A stretch of DNA of 64,000 bases from Clostridiales bacterium (GTDB taxonomy: Bacteria > Bacillota > Clostridia > Lachnospirales > Lachnospiraceae): positions 1 through 64,000 of the forward strand of contig DUNO01000043.1 of the NCBI GenBank assembly GCA_012839295.1, given 5' to 3'. The translations under genes and the position numbers were made by a program. A model generated the notes under the pieces. The model was not told the DNA's origin. It ran no database searches and saw only the letters and a list, made by a program, of their open reading frames with translations. The first letter of the stretch is position 1, and every line of letters starts with the position of its first letter. Shown here piece after piece: positions 43,941 to 52,831 of the stretch.

Positions 43941-45026
43941 CTATTCAAAGAAAACTTCTTTTCCTGTCTTAGCTGACTGATAAATCCCCTCAATAATCTG
44001 GGTAACTACCATGGCTTCCTCCGGTTTAATGAACGGCTCTACGTCTTCCCGGATTGCTTTAACCAACTCCCTGGACTCTCTGAGCATGGGCGGAACCGGC
44101 TTGATGGAAAAGGGTGCCCCGGGAACACCCATATCCGGCTCCAGCACATATGGCTTGCCATTCTTAACACCGTTGATGCGTACGCCACCCTGATTAAACA
44201 TGTCAACACCGGCCTCCGTGCCGCAGAGTGTCGTCTTCATATCCCCGCTCAGCATATTGATTAACCAGGCAGCCTCCAGATATATGGTGGCACCGTTCTT
44301 CATTGTGATGATTGCAAAGCCGGAATCCTCCACCTGGAATTCTTCCTCCTGCCACTCTCCCCAGATATTACCCTCCGGCTTACCGGACATCTTCCGGTAG
44401 GTATGAGCCTTTACGCTCAGGGGTTCATAATTATTCATTGCCCAAAGGGTCAGGTCAAGGGCATGGGGAGCTCCGTCAATCAACACACCTCCCCCGTTCT
44501 TTCCTGACAGGTACTCACCCCATTTGGGGACGGCACGGTATCTGGCCGCATGGGCCTTTGCATAATAGATATCCCCCAATTCCCCTTTTTCACACAGCTC
44601 CTTGATATAAAGCGCTTCCGGACGGTATCTCCACTGATAGCCGATGGTCAGCTTCTTATCCGCTTTTTTGGCCGCCCCTATCATAGCTTCACATTCCGCC
44701 TTGGTGGTTGCCATGGGCTTTTCACAAAGGACATGGTTGCCCGCCTCCAGTGCCGCAGCCGTCATCTCACAATGCAGCGGATTTGGTGTCGCAATATGTA
44801 TAATATCCGTCCTCACCTCTGCAAGCATTTTCTTATAATCACCATAAATTCCAATGTCCTTCAGACCAAACAGCTCTGCCAGGCGCACCGCCCTTGCCTC
44901 ATCAATGTCACATAGTGCAACAATTCTTACATCCGGATTGGCCATTAACCCGGGAAGGTGCTTATCCTCCGCAATCCATCCGCACCCAATAACTGCCACC
45001 TCAAAAACTTTCTTATCCTCTTTCAT
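43941..45026 (-). CDS. Gfo/Idh/MocA dehydrogenase, DgpA-like (2)
   Basis: About 361 residues with GCGW in the Rossmann loop, EKPM with the catalytic lysine, AKAHAARYRAVPKWG and GGGVLIDGAPHALDLTLW. The DxGxH pattern of paralogue 1 is here DGAPH, histidine kept. ATG at 45026 follows GGAGG; longer frames run towards repeat R2. It is the last gene of the module with the Hyi-like isomerase at 45229 and, further up, a PhzA/B-like protein and an AraC-GH39 regulator. Predicted to oxidise a glycoside, probably at C3. Confidence 0.87.
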   Translation of the reverse strand: MKEDKKVFEVAVIGCGWIAEDKHLPGLMANPDVRIVALCDIDEARAVRLAELFGLKDIGIYGDYKKMLAEVRTDIIHIATPNPLHCEMTAAALEAGNHVLCEKPMATTKAECEAMIGAAKKADKKLTIGYQWRYRPEALYIKELCEKGELGDIYYAKAHAARYRAVPKWGEYLSGKNGGGVLIDGAPHALDLTLWAMNNYEPLSVKAHTYRKMSGKPEGNIWGEWQEEEFQVEDSGFAIITMKNGATIYLEAAWLINMLSGDMKTTLCGTEAGVDMFNQGGVRINGVKNGKPYVLEPDMGVPGAPFSIKPVPPMLRESRELVKAIREDVEPFIKPEEAMVVTQIIEGIYQSAKTGKEVFFE

Positions 45027-45087
45027 CCCTTTTCCTCCTACTAACATCATATATTTTTCTTGACAAGATTCTTTCATAGACTAACGC

Positions 45088-45210
45088 GGTGAATATGAGG
45101 TTATCTATATCCATATGGGCGCAGACCGGGCCTCCCATGATTGCCTGTACTTGGCAATTATGGGATGTTAAAGGCAAGCCCAGGTGGATATAGATAACCT
45201 CATATTCACC
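45088..45210. repeat. Structured repeat R2, copy 2 (123 bp)
   Basis: A 33-bp outer stem with mismatches only near the base of the loop. Its upper part differs in sequence from copy 1 (GAGGTTATC against GAGTGTC) yet pairing is kept by matching changes on the other arm. The inner hairpin and GGGCGCAGACCGGGCCTCCC block are conserved. It lies between the isomerase and dehydrogenase genes. Confidence 0.88.
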
Positions 45211-45228
45211 TCACAGCCTCATAGCCTC

Positions 45229-46002
45229 TCACACCAATATTTTCTCCCTTGCCTCAACCAGCCCCGGAACCGGATCCCCGTCCGTCATATATTCCAGTCC
45301 TATGAACCCATCAAAGGAGGTCTTACTAATGGCTTCAAAAACATACCTGTAATTGATCTCACCCTTCGTAACCTCATTCCGTCCCGGATTTCCGGCTGCA
45401 TGGAAGTGCCCGATTTTATCAATATTTTCTGTGATATTGCGGATCAGGTTTCCTTCCGTTATCTGCTGGTGATAGATATCAAATAAGACCTTGACCCTGG
45501 GGCTTCCGATTTTATCTATCACCTCAAAGGCATCCCCGGAGGTGGATAAGTGGTACCCCGGATGATTTACCAGCAGGTTCAGCGGTTCAATCACCAGGTT
45601 CATATTTTCCTTTTCCAGGATCTCTGCCGCCCGTTTCATCGTGTCCAGAAAAGCAGCCCTGTGCTGTTTTCTTGTAATTTCCTTCTTAAAGCTGTCAAAT
45701 TCCCATCCTGCCTGGCCAATCAAGGTAGGGCAGTCCAGACCCTTCGCCATACTGATGCTCTCCCTTAAGCCCTGGAGATATTCCGCCTGTAATTCCCTGT
45801 CTCCCGGATTAACGAATTTGGTGCAGAAGGTGGCAACCTCAAGTTCCAGGTCATTTTTAGTTTTTTGGAGCAGCTCCATATCCTTGTCCCACCAGGTCCA
45901 GAATTCAATGGCTTGGTACCCTGCCTCCTTTGTCTTCTTCATGGCTTCCGCAAAGGAGCCTTTTTTCATAAAAACCGCATCAATGCATACCGAATATTTC
46001 AT
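45229..46002 (-). CDS. Hydroxypyruvate-isomerase-like TIM barrel (1)
   Basis: A 257-residue Hyi-type barrel starting MKYSVCID after GGAGG; an upstream extension to 46203 is antisense-like noise. Metal ligands are visible: E in LVIEPLN, D in LFDIYHQ, H in GHFHAAG and E in GLEYMTDG. The GNPGRNE loop is typical of hydroxypyruvate isomerase and its relatives. Its closest relative here is 51783-52553, which also precedes a DgpA-like dehydrogenase. Likely isomerises or cleaves a keto-sugar product; the exact reaction is unknown. Confidence 0.87.
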   Translation of the reverse strand: MKYSVCIDAVFMKKGSFAEAMKKTKEAGYQAIEFWTWWDKDMELLQKTKNDLELEVATFCTKFVNPGDRELQAEYLQGLRESISMAKGLDCPTLIGQAGWEFDSFKKEITRKQHRAAFLDTMKRAAEILEKENMNLVIEPLNLLVNHPGYHLSTSGDAFEVIDKIGSPRVKVLFDIYHQQITEGNLIRNITENIDKIGHFHAAGNPGRNEVTKGEINYRYVFEAISKTSFDGFIGLEYMTDGDPVPGLVEAREKILV

Positions 46003-46330
46003 GGCAAACCTCCTTTTCTCTGCCTTAATTTTAGCATTAATACCTGGTTTTTTAGGCTCCTGGTTTGCCAAGATATTTCCGGGCCGGCAATTTGTTTCTC
46101 TATGGGAAACCTCCGTGCAGACATCTGTGCTTCCATATTTCTTAACTATGGTATTGTGTGGGAAATCAGGGCAGCACAAAGAGGATGCTGATCTAGAAGG
46201 CACTATCCCGTATATTGAAGAAATCCTTTGATATCTGCAATACCGTCATATTCTTTCTATGCTGCAACATCCTCTTGTGATCAAATTTATTCAGTTATGA
46301 GCCTAAGTAGCCCTAAGGCGTAAGGAATCG
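46003..46330. other. Gene-free gap
   Basis: Between the PhzA/B-like gene and the isomerase I see no believable gene, repeat or strong hairpin; an open frame continuing the isomerase upstream has no family similarity. Confidence 0.4.
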
Positions 46331-46801
46331 TTAAAACTTATACCCCAATTCACTGAAGGGCAATTTTGTATCATCCCACAGATACTCCCCGGGAATGACA
46401 AATCCATCTGCGACCATTCCATTAATCGGATTCATGTATTCTACGATTTCCTGGATCAGGCCATCCTTCATGCGGAAGGTAAATAAATAAAAATTCTTAT
46501 AATAGCTTCCCCTGGTATGGAAGCCCTCACCGATACATCTTACCAGGAACAAATTAGGATCCAGCCCCGGGTAAAACTCCATATCCTTAAACTCCCAGCT
46601 TTTTAAATCCTGCTTATTAAACTCAAAGTTATTGGTCAACTGCTCCTTGCCCCTCCAGGAGAAAACCTTCAAATGGGATGGGTTAAAGGGAATTGTCTTT
46701 GCCCCGTCCTCCGTAAATAATCTTAAACGGTCGGATCCATGGAGCTGGAAATACTGCTTTACCGTATCTAAATTCTTCTCCCTTAATTCTTGTTCTGTCA
46801 T
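46331..46801 (-). CDS. NTF2-like protein of the PhzA/PhzB or SnoaL group
   Basis: A 156-residue protein with the cone-shaped NTF2 fold pattern: N-terminal helix (LREKNLDTVKQYF), the GKEQLTNNF segment and a C-terminal strand ending EIVEYMNP, which is characteristic of PhzA/B-like proteins. Ribosome site GGAAGGA precedes ATG. Such proteins bind small, often aromatic molecules and sometimes act as isomerases or hydrolases. It is upstream of an isomerase and a DgpA-like dehydrogenase, parallel to the NTF2-like protein at 55774 in the deglycosidase operon. Binding of an aglycone or keto intermediate is inference. Confidence 0.75.
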   Translation of the reverse strand: MTEQELREKNLDTVKQYFQLHGSDRLRLFTEDGAKTIPFNPSHLKVFSWRGKEQLTNNFEFNKQDLKSWEFKDMEFYPGLDPNLFLVRCIGEGFHTRGSYYKNFYLFTFRMKDGLIQEIVEYMNPINGMVADGFVIPGEYLWDDTKLPFSELGYKF

Positions 46802-47082
46802 CTTACTTTCCTTCCTTTCTTATCGCGTATCGTTTCCCGTAGCTACTAATTATTCCACTGGTATTCCACTGGAAAATCATGTTAAAAATTTAATACCGCA
46901 GCCTTGTCATTCCCTATAATTTTATTCCTTCCATACCAGGATAACTTTCGATAAATTCATGAATTTCTTCTAATAAATTAAGCATTTTCCTCCGCAGAGC
47001 AGCCTTTTTGGTAAGAGCTTAATTTTTTCTCTTATTTATTAAGGTCTTATCCATTTTATTAAGGTCTTATCCAAAAAGACCA

Positions 47083-47106
47083 TAAAAAAAGAGGAATCAT
47101 TCCTCT
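47083..47106 (-). terminator. Terminator whose loop is the stop codon
   Basis: On the minus strand AGAGGAA-TGA-TTCCTCT is followed by seven T. The TGA loop (47097-47099) is the stop codon of the AraC-GH39 gene, so the last two sense codons form half of the stem. Confidence 0.9.
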
Positions 47107-49505
47107 TCTTTTAATAGCGATATATCAACTAACTGGATCTCCTGGGGCTGCAATACCAGCTGGAGATTTAGGGTTCCATTCGTTACTGTGCAGCTGCTGT
47201 AGGTACATCTTGGAATACAAATGCTTTTCAGGTACTGTATTTCCTCCCTGGATAGGGCCTCGGGCTTTTCCATGCGGAGCCACTCATCTAAGACGCTCCC
47301 TGCATTTTGGTTAATGCCCTGTTTTTTAATGCGGTAGGTACCGTTTTGGACATGCTTGATTTCCAGCTCCATTTTCTTTACGTCAACGTCATAGAATATT
47401 TGCCACTGCTCCAGGAATGCCACCTGGTTCGTATCCTCCTGGACATTCTTAAAATTAGGGCTCTGGTAATTATGGCAAACCGCCAGGTAATTATCCTCAC
47501 CATCCGTTGTAACTACCCCATAATCCCCTTTTCCTATGATATATTCCTTCATACGGTTCAAAAACTCAACCGCAAAGTATGCCGGCTTCCTGATGCCATC
47601 CCTGGTTAACAGCCCCGTACTGCCGTTTAAGGCCAGGCTGGTATCTGAATATTCAAAAGACAGATCAGACCCGCACCAATAGCCCATGACATCAACGCTT
47701 CCCACGGCATCAACCAAATTGTGGGCCATATATGCTCCTTTGTTGCAGGCATCATGGAGGCTGTTACGGTTTGACCTGGAGGAATTCCATTCCGACACAT
47801 GCAGGGGCAGGGATCCAAAGCCAAGCTCGTCCAGAAGCCCCCCAACCTTGCGCGCAAACTTTTTTGTAGCCTCAAGCCCCGGATCCGCCGCCACACTCCT
47901 GCTCTGCTCCATACTTGTAGTACTATAGGGAAAACAGTATAACGTAATAAAATCCGGCTTTATCTCCCTGGCTTTCCAGAGCAGCAGCTTTTTTCTGATC
48001 TCCTCCATAGCCTGGTCCTGCCCAAAGCCGGCTCCTCCGACCTGGATGGAGGGAGAAAGGGATTTCAGGGCATGGTATGCGGCTTCAAAGAGCTCAAAAT
48101 AACCGGAATTGTCTTTACTAATCTCCATATCAGGAGCATTCCACAATTCAAAATACCAGGTCTCCACTTCACTGTTCCCATACCGCTTCCCATAGTGCCG
48201 GATAAATCTTAACAGGAAGCTCTTAAAATGCTCCGGTGTGCAAAACTCATTCCGGCGCTCTTCCTTCACAATATACTCATCTAAAATACGGATTAATTGA
48301 ACCGGCTTCCACCCCAGCTCGATATAGGGCTTCATTCCATTCTCTATCAGAAAATCCATTATCCTGTCCAGCTTTGTAAAATTATAACTCTCGTCCTTGG
48401 CCGGCAGATTCAGCTGCAGCTCCGGGGAATATAAATCCCAGAAGCGCACATACCGGTATTGCAGTCCATTTTTTAATAATAAAAGATGCTCCTGCAGCTC
48501 ACGGTTTAGCAACTCACCGGCCCGGCCGATATTAATCATTGTATTCCAGTTTTTATTATAGCTCCTGGGTTTTCTGGCATCCGCTCCCAGATACTTGCGT
48601 TCCGTTTCTTCCAGATATCCGGGAGGGCCATAATCGCTTAAGTAACTTTTTATCCTCTGGATCTCCATCGGGTCTTTGTCTGGCATATCCGCAGTATTAT
48701 TCTCCTCCCCCTGGCACAGCTTCAAATAGGCGGAGGGGCTCATATCATAGGCATCCTTAAAGGCCTTATTAAAAGCCGCAATGTTCGGGAACCCGTTATC
48801 CAGGGCAATATGTATTAACCCTTTTTCCCTGCATTTACGGATATCATTGAAGGCATGCCGGAGACGTACCCGGGTTAAATAATCCTTGAAATTCATTCCC
48901 AGCACCTTTTTAAAATAGGTGGAGAGATATTCCTTTGACAGAAACAAATAACCGGATAAATCATTCAGGCTGATGGGATCCTTATACCTGTTATCAATAA
49001 AGTGGTATATCTTATTAATACGGTCTTCCTGGTCAAGCTCCAGCTCATTCTTTGGGATTAAGAACTTATCGGATATCATATTTAGCAGGGCATAGTATAG
49101 ACAGGTAAGGTAAATCCTGCCGTGGCCGCCCTTACCGAAATACTGGCTGAAAATCCTTTTCAGCATAAGCCGGCAGGTATTCGTAATATCATTTTGCTCA
49201 AGTACCGTATTGCAATCAAAGATCAGGGCTCCCAAGTCAACATACCTCTTAGCAAGGCTAAAATTTAAATGAATGCATGCACACAACACCTTCTCTTTTG
49301 CTTCAAAGGCATGCCTTTCATAGGAATTTATAATAATAAAATCTTCCTTCACCATCCGGTATTCCTTGTCACCAATCTTCAGAAGTCCTTCCCCTTCCAA
49401 GATATGGAAAATCTCAGGGTTCTGGTGAAAATGCTCCTTCACCCTGCTGATATCCCAAAAATCATAATCCATTATCTCATACTCTGCTACATAAAAATCT
49501 ACCAC
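47097..49505 (-). CDS. AraC family regulator fused to a GH39-like domain (2)
   Basis: About 802 residues: cupin-like sensor (HFHQNPEIFHILEGEG), AraC helix-turn-helix (about 180-280, ISLNDLSGYLFLSKEYLS) and a GH39-like barrel (about 315-800). In the catalytic NEP motif glutamate is replaced by alanine (FELWNAPD, A457), while the nucleophile E572 (SEWNSS) remains, so hydrolysis by the normal mechanism should not occur. The likely start is GTG at 49505 after GGGAGG; the ATG at 49520 overlaps that site. It follows an RpiR gene and ends in an unusual terminator. Sensor role inferred. Confidence 0.88.
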   Translation of the reverse strand: MVDFYVAEYEIMDYDFWDISRVKEHFHQNPEIFHILEGEGLLKIGDKEYRMVKEDFIIINSYERHAFEAKEKVLCACIHLNFSLAKRYVDLGALIFDCNTVLEQNDITNTCRLMLKRIFSQYFGKGGHGRIYLTCLYYALLNMISDKFLIPKNELELDQEDRINKIYHFIDNRYKDPISLNDLSGYLFLSKEYLSTYFKKVLGMNFKDYLTRVRLRHAFNDIRKCREKGLIHIALDNGFPNIAAFNKAFKDAYDMSPSAYLKLCQGEENNTADMPDKDPMEIQRIKSYLSDYGPPGYLEETERKYLGADARKPRSYNKNWNTMINIGRAGELLNRELQEHLLLLKNGLQYRYVRFWDLYSPELQLNLPAKDESYNFTKLDRIMDFLIENGMKPYIELGWKPVQLIRILDEYIVKEERRNEFCTPEHFKSFLLRFIRHYGKRYGNSEVETWYFELWNAPDMEISKDNSGYFELFEAAYHALKSLSPSIQVGGAGFGQDQAMEEIRKKLLLWKAREIKPDFITLYCFPYSTTSMEQSRSVAADPGLEATKKFARKVGGLLDELGFGSLPLHVSEWNSSRSNRNSLHDACNKGAYMAHNLVDAVGSVDVMGYWCGSDLSFEYSDTSLALNGSTGLLTRDGIRKPAYFAVEFLNRMKEYIIGKGDYGVVTTDGEDNYLAVCHNYQSPNFKNVQEDTNQVAFLEQWQIFYDVDVKKMELEIKHVQNGTYRIKKQGINQNAGSVLDEWLRMEKPEALSREEIQYLKSICIPRCTYSSCTVTNGTLNLQLVLQPQEIQLVDISLLKEEE

Positions 49506-49608
49506 GGACCGTCCTCCCATAAACCTAAGACATCATTTCCCATATCTCCCGGCCTGCTGCCCGGCTTATCTGCCAAAGGAAACAACCCTATATCCGCCTG
49601 TCCTCCCC

Positions 49609-50385
49609 TCAGGATAAATATAATTCCCTGAACCTGATAGAAAGCAGGTTTAAATACATCGCAAACCGGTAATCATCAATAATCCCCAAAGCCCCTTCAA
49701 AGCCATAATAATAATCTGCATATTTCTTATATGGCGGATACTGTGCATCCGTCATGACGAACAGCCCGGCTCCCTGCTTCCTAATTCCTTCCATGACCTC
49801 AAGCACATAGGCCGCATCATGGACTACCGGGGAAATCAGGATGACCAGATCCTCCTTCCCCAGGGATGGTATATCTGCAATCTGCTCCTGGGGGGATGCC
49901 TTGATCTCGCTCATATGCCCCGCCATAATCAGATCTCCCTGGAACCGGTGCTCCGCAAATATAATCCCGTTTGTATAAAATTTAATATTCCTGGAGGCAT
50001 TGATGACCGCTGCCATCTTATCCAGCTCATATATGTCTATCTCTTCCTTCAGGCATCTTATCTGCAAATCCAACAGCTCCAGGTATGCCGTAACGCTGTT
50101 TTCATACCTTGATTTCTCCTGAAAGGAAACATATTGGTTCAGTATCCCATAATTTTTCACGGCATTGACAATACTGCTTTTAAACTCCTGGAAGCTGCTA
50201 TAGCCCAGCTTCTTGCTTAACCGGCTGATTGTTGTCGGGGATACATAGCACAGATCCGCAAGGTCGTATATGGTGCACCCGCTGATTTTATGGATATTCT
50301 GTAAGAGTATTCCGACGACGGTATGATAAATATCTCCTTCTTTACTGCTATTGTAATAGACCTGTAGCTCCTCCAGCGCATGCAT
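49609..50385 (-). CDS. RpiR family regulator (1)
   Basis: A 258-residue RpiR-type protein: N-terminal HTH_6 (about 20-80, TIYDLADLCYVSPTTISRLSKKLGYSSFQEF) and a C-terminal SIS sugar-isomerase-like domain (about 125-245) that binds phosphosugars. GGGGATGAG precedes ATG. It is the first gene before AraC-GH39 (2), with a second RpiR gene at 52832 heading the next module. It likely senses a phosphorylated catabolite. Confidence 0.87.
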   Translation of the reverse strand: MHALEELQVYYNSSKEGDIYHTVVGILLQNIHKISGCTIYDLADLCYVSPTTISRLSKKLGYSSFQEFKSSIVNAVKNYGILNQYVSFQEKSRYENSVTAYLELLDLQIRCLKEEIDIYELDKMAAVINASRNIKFYTNGIIFAEHRFQGDLIMAGHMSEIKASPQEQIADIPSLGKEDLVILISPVVHDAAYVLEVMEGIRKQGAGLFVMTDAQYPPYKKYADYYYGFEGALGIIDDYRFAMYLNLLSIRFRELYLS

Positions 50386-50583
50386 GACAACTCATCCCCA
50401 TTCTTTACGTATCATATATTTTTTCATCTTAAATAAATCAAAAGGCACAATCTTAAACTAGCAGTTTTGCCTGCTAAGTAAAGGCTTTGATAGCCCATTA
50501 CTCAGCTTTCCATAAATATACTTTACTAATGATAAAAAGTCAATTCCTACTTGCATAGTGTGTCCATACAGCACACCACAAAA

Positions 50584-50619
50584 AGGGCAGAAGATCCTCA
50601 TCACCTGATCTTCTGCCCT
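50584..50619 (-). terminator. Rho-independent terminator
   Basis: AGGGCAGAAGATC pairs perfectly with GATCTTCTGCCCT over a 10-base loop; TTTTT follows on the minus strand. It ends the isomerase-dehydrogenase module 52553-50645. The rest of the gap 50386-50644 shows no gene. Confidence 0.9.
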
Positions 50620-50644
50620 CTATACGATACAGAATTTATTCCCT

Positions 50645-51715
50645 TTATTCAAAAAATATGGTCTCACCTGTGGCTGCCGATTTATAAATCCCTTCCATCA
50701 CCCGTGTTACAGCTGCCGCTTGTTCTGGTAAAACAGCTGGATCCCTATCATATAGAATTGCATCAATCCAATGAGTAATGTCATAATCATTCATATTCAT
50801 CATAGGAGGCATGCCTAAGGTTGGAACCGTTATCGACTGCTTTTCATTAATAATTTGATTTAGCCGGATCGAGGTATTCATTTGCGGCCCAACCATATCA
50901 GCACCAGCTTTTGTCCCTGCTAAGGATACAACAATGCCTGGAGCACTCTGTATCATATTAATTGTCCAAGCAGTCTCCATATAAATCACAAGGCCATTCT
51001 TCATCGTTATTAATGCAAAAGCGCTATCCTCAACATCAAAGTTTTGGGGATCCCATGGCCCCAAGGCATTACCCTCTGTACTATAACGCATTTTATCTGT
51101 AATGACGCCCCGCACACTCATAGGCTCATAGTTATCGGCGATCCACATTGGCAAATCTATGGAATGTGGCCCGCCATCCATCAAAACGCCCCCTCCATTT
51201 TTCTCCTTACTCGTATACACACCGTATGCAGGGAGCCTTCTTCCCCTAAGCTGCTGTGATTTCATATAATAAACATCACCAAAATATCCTTGCTTTACGA
51301 GGTCACGCATATAGACACATTGGTCACGATAGCGCCATTGCAAACCTACCGTCAGCTTCTTCCCTGCCTTTTTTGATGCTGCAATCATTTTTAAAGAATC
51401 TTCATAAGTACATGCCATTGGCTTTTCACAATGAACATGCTTACCAAATTCAAATGCCGCTAACGTCATTTCACAATGAAATGGATTTGGTGTACAAATA
51501 TGTACCACATCAACACTAGGATCACTGCAAAGATCCCTGTAATCAGTATAGATCTTTGCATTTAAGCCAAAGGACGCATTGGCCTTTTCGCAACACTCTG
51601 GCAATATATCACATAAAGCTACTATTTCCACTTGGGCTATTTTCATTAAAGATGGAATATGCTTTGTATTGGCTATTACCCCAATTCCAATGATACCAAT
51701 TCTAAGTTTTATCAT
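50645..51715 (-). CDS. Gfo/Idh/MocA dehydrogenase, DgpA-like (3)
   Basis: About 356 residues: GIIGIG in the Rossmann loop (glycine replaced by isoleucine before the last G), EKPM with catalytic lysine, GRRLPAYG and GGGVLMDGGPHSIDLPMW with histidine retained. ATG at 51715 follows AGAGG. It comes 67 bp after the Hyi-like barrel at 51783 and before a strong terminator. It is the DgpA-like dehydrogenase closest to the C-glycoside deglycosidase genes (53983-55503), so it is the best candidate to make the 3-keto substrate for them, though not in the same transcript. Confidence 0.87.
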   Translation of the reverse strand: MIKLRIGIIGIGVIANTKHIPSLMKIAQVEIVALCDILPECCEKANASFGLNAKIYTDYRDLCSDPSVDVVHICTPNPFHCEMTLAAFEFGKHVHCEKPMACTYEDSLKMIAASKKAGKKLTVGLQWRYRDQCVYMRDLVKQGYFGDVYYMKSQQLRGRRLPAYGVYTSKEKNGGGVLMDGGPHSIDLPMWIADNYEPMSVRGVITDKMRYSTEGNALGPWDPQNFDVEDSAFALITMKNGLVIYMETAWTINMIQSAPGIVVSLAGTKAGADMVGPQMNTSIRLNQIINEKQSITVPTLGMPPMMNMNDYDITHWIDAILYDRDPAVLPEQAAAVTRVMEGIYKSAATGETIFFE

Positions 51716-51782
51716 ATTAACCTCTCTTTTTTTAGACATAGATTATTTTCTTGGTTCTACTTCACTTTTCATTACATCCTCA

Positions 51783-52553
51783 TTAAACAAACAGCTTACG
51801 GCTACTAATCAGACTTTCTGCCTTATCCGTAGTGGGTCTATATTCTAATGCTATATAATTGTTATATCCACTATTCTTGATTTCCCTTAAGAGGTATGTA
51901 TAATTAAGTTCACCATCCGTAATCTCCGTACGGTCCGGCGCAGATGCAATGTGGATATGGCCTATTTTATCCAGGTTTTTCTTAATCGTTTGAATTAGGT
52001 TGCCTTCCATCAGCTGAAAATGATAGAAATCGTAGAGTAGCTTCAAATTCGGACTGCTAACTTCATTAAGCATCGCAAAGGCTTCTGCAGAATTCACGAA
52101 AAACGAACCATAAATAGGCTCCAGAATCAATGTAATTTCATCCTTTTCAGCGAGAGGAACCAATTTTTTAAGTCCCTCCACAATATTGGAATAGCTTTCT
52201 TCCCTATCAATGCCTGGCACATTCTGTGCCGTGACAATAATCTTATCGCACCCAAGCCTCTTTGCTACCGGGATCGTCTGTCTTAAGCCTTCCATCGCCA
52301 TTTGATGTGTGCCTTTATCCGCCAACGTTCCTCTATCCTTGGTGCAAATAGAGGACATCTTCAGCCCTAATTCCTCCTTTTTGGCAATAATCAATTCCAT
52401 ATCCTTGTTTTCCCAATCCCAGAATTCTACTGCCTGAAATCCAGTGTCCTTTGCCAAGTACATACCCTCTATAATCTTCTCTGTATTTGCAAAAATTGGA
52501 CCTTGTGGTGTAATTTCTAAATAGAGCAGATCAATACAAAAACTATAATCCAT
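51783..52553 (-). CDS. Hydroxypyruvate-isomerase-like TIM barrel (2)
   Basis: A 256-residue Hyi-type barrel that starts MDYSFCID after GGAGG nine bases upstream. Metal ligands: E in LILEPIYG, D in LYDFYHFQ, H in GHIHIASAP and E in ALEYRPTT. The APDRTEI loop parallels GNPGRNE of the paralogue at 45229. It is paired with DgpA-like dehydrogenase 3 and lies behind the RpiR gene at 52832, with a 42-bp palindrome between. Likely converts a keto-sugar released by cleavage. Confidence 0.87.
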   Translation of the reverse strand: MDYSFCIDLLYLEITPQGPIFANTEKIIEGMYLAKDTGFQAVEFWDWENKDMELIIAKKEELGLKMSSICTKDRGTLADKGTHQMAMEGLRQTIPVAKRLGCDKIIVTAQNVPGIDREESYSNIVEGLKKLVPLAEKDEITLILEPIYGSFFVNSAEAFAMLNEVSSPNLKLLYDFYHFQLMEGNLIQTIKKNLDKIGHIHIASAPDRTEITDGELNYTYLLREIKNSGYNNYIALEYRPTTDKAESLISSRKLFV

Positions 52554-52736
52554 ACCCTTCATCCTCCTTTCACTTACTATGTTTGCAGAAGCTGTGGGCA
52601 ATTTCCCTGCCAGGATAAATACATCTGTTTTCCATTGGCACATCACAGCTATTGATAGGATAATTATACAAAAGGATAATTTCTCTGGCGCTCAGCTTAG
52701 TAAACTCTTTATTATAAAACGACACTCTTCTCCCAA

Positions 52737-52778
52737 AAAATAATCCTTGGTTTCAAATTTGAAACCAAGGATTATTTT
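52737..52778. terminator. Perfect 42-bp palindrome
   Basis: The sequence reads the same on both strands for 42 bases with no loop: the centre is CAAATTTG and the ends are AAAATAATCC and GGATTATTTT. As RNA it gives a stem with U-rich ends in both directions, suiting a terminator for the RpiR gene. As DNA it could extrude a cruciform or bind a dimeric regulator. Confidence 0.85.
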
Positions 52779-52831
52779 AATCACAAGGGATATGCTTACA
52801 GCGTTAACAAACCTTTTTGCCATAGGACAAC

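Noticed and set aside
45641-46231. 196-codon plus-strand ORF
   Set aside because: It is antisense to the Hyi-like isomerase and has no ribosome site or recognisable domain.
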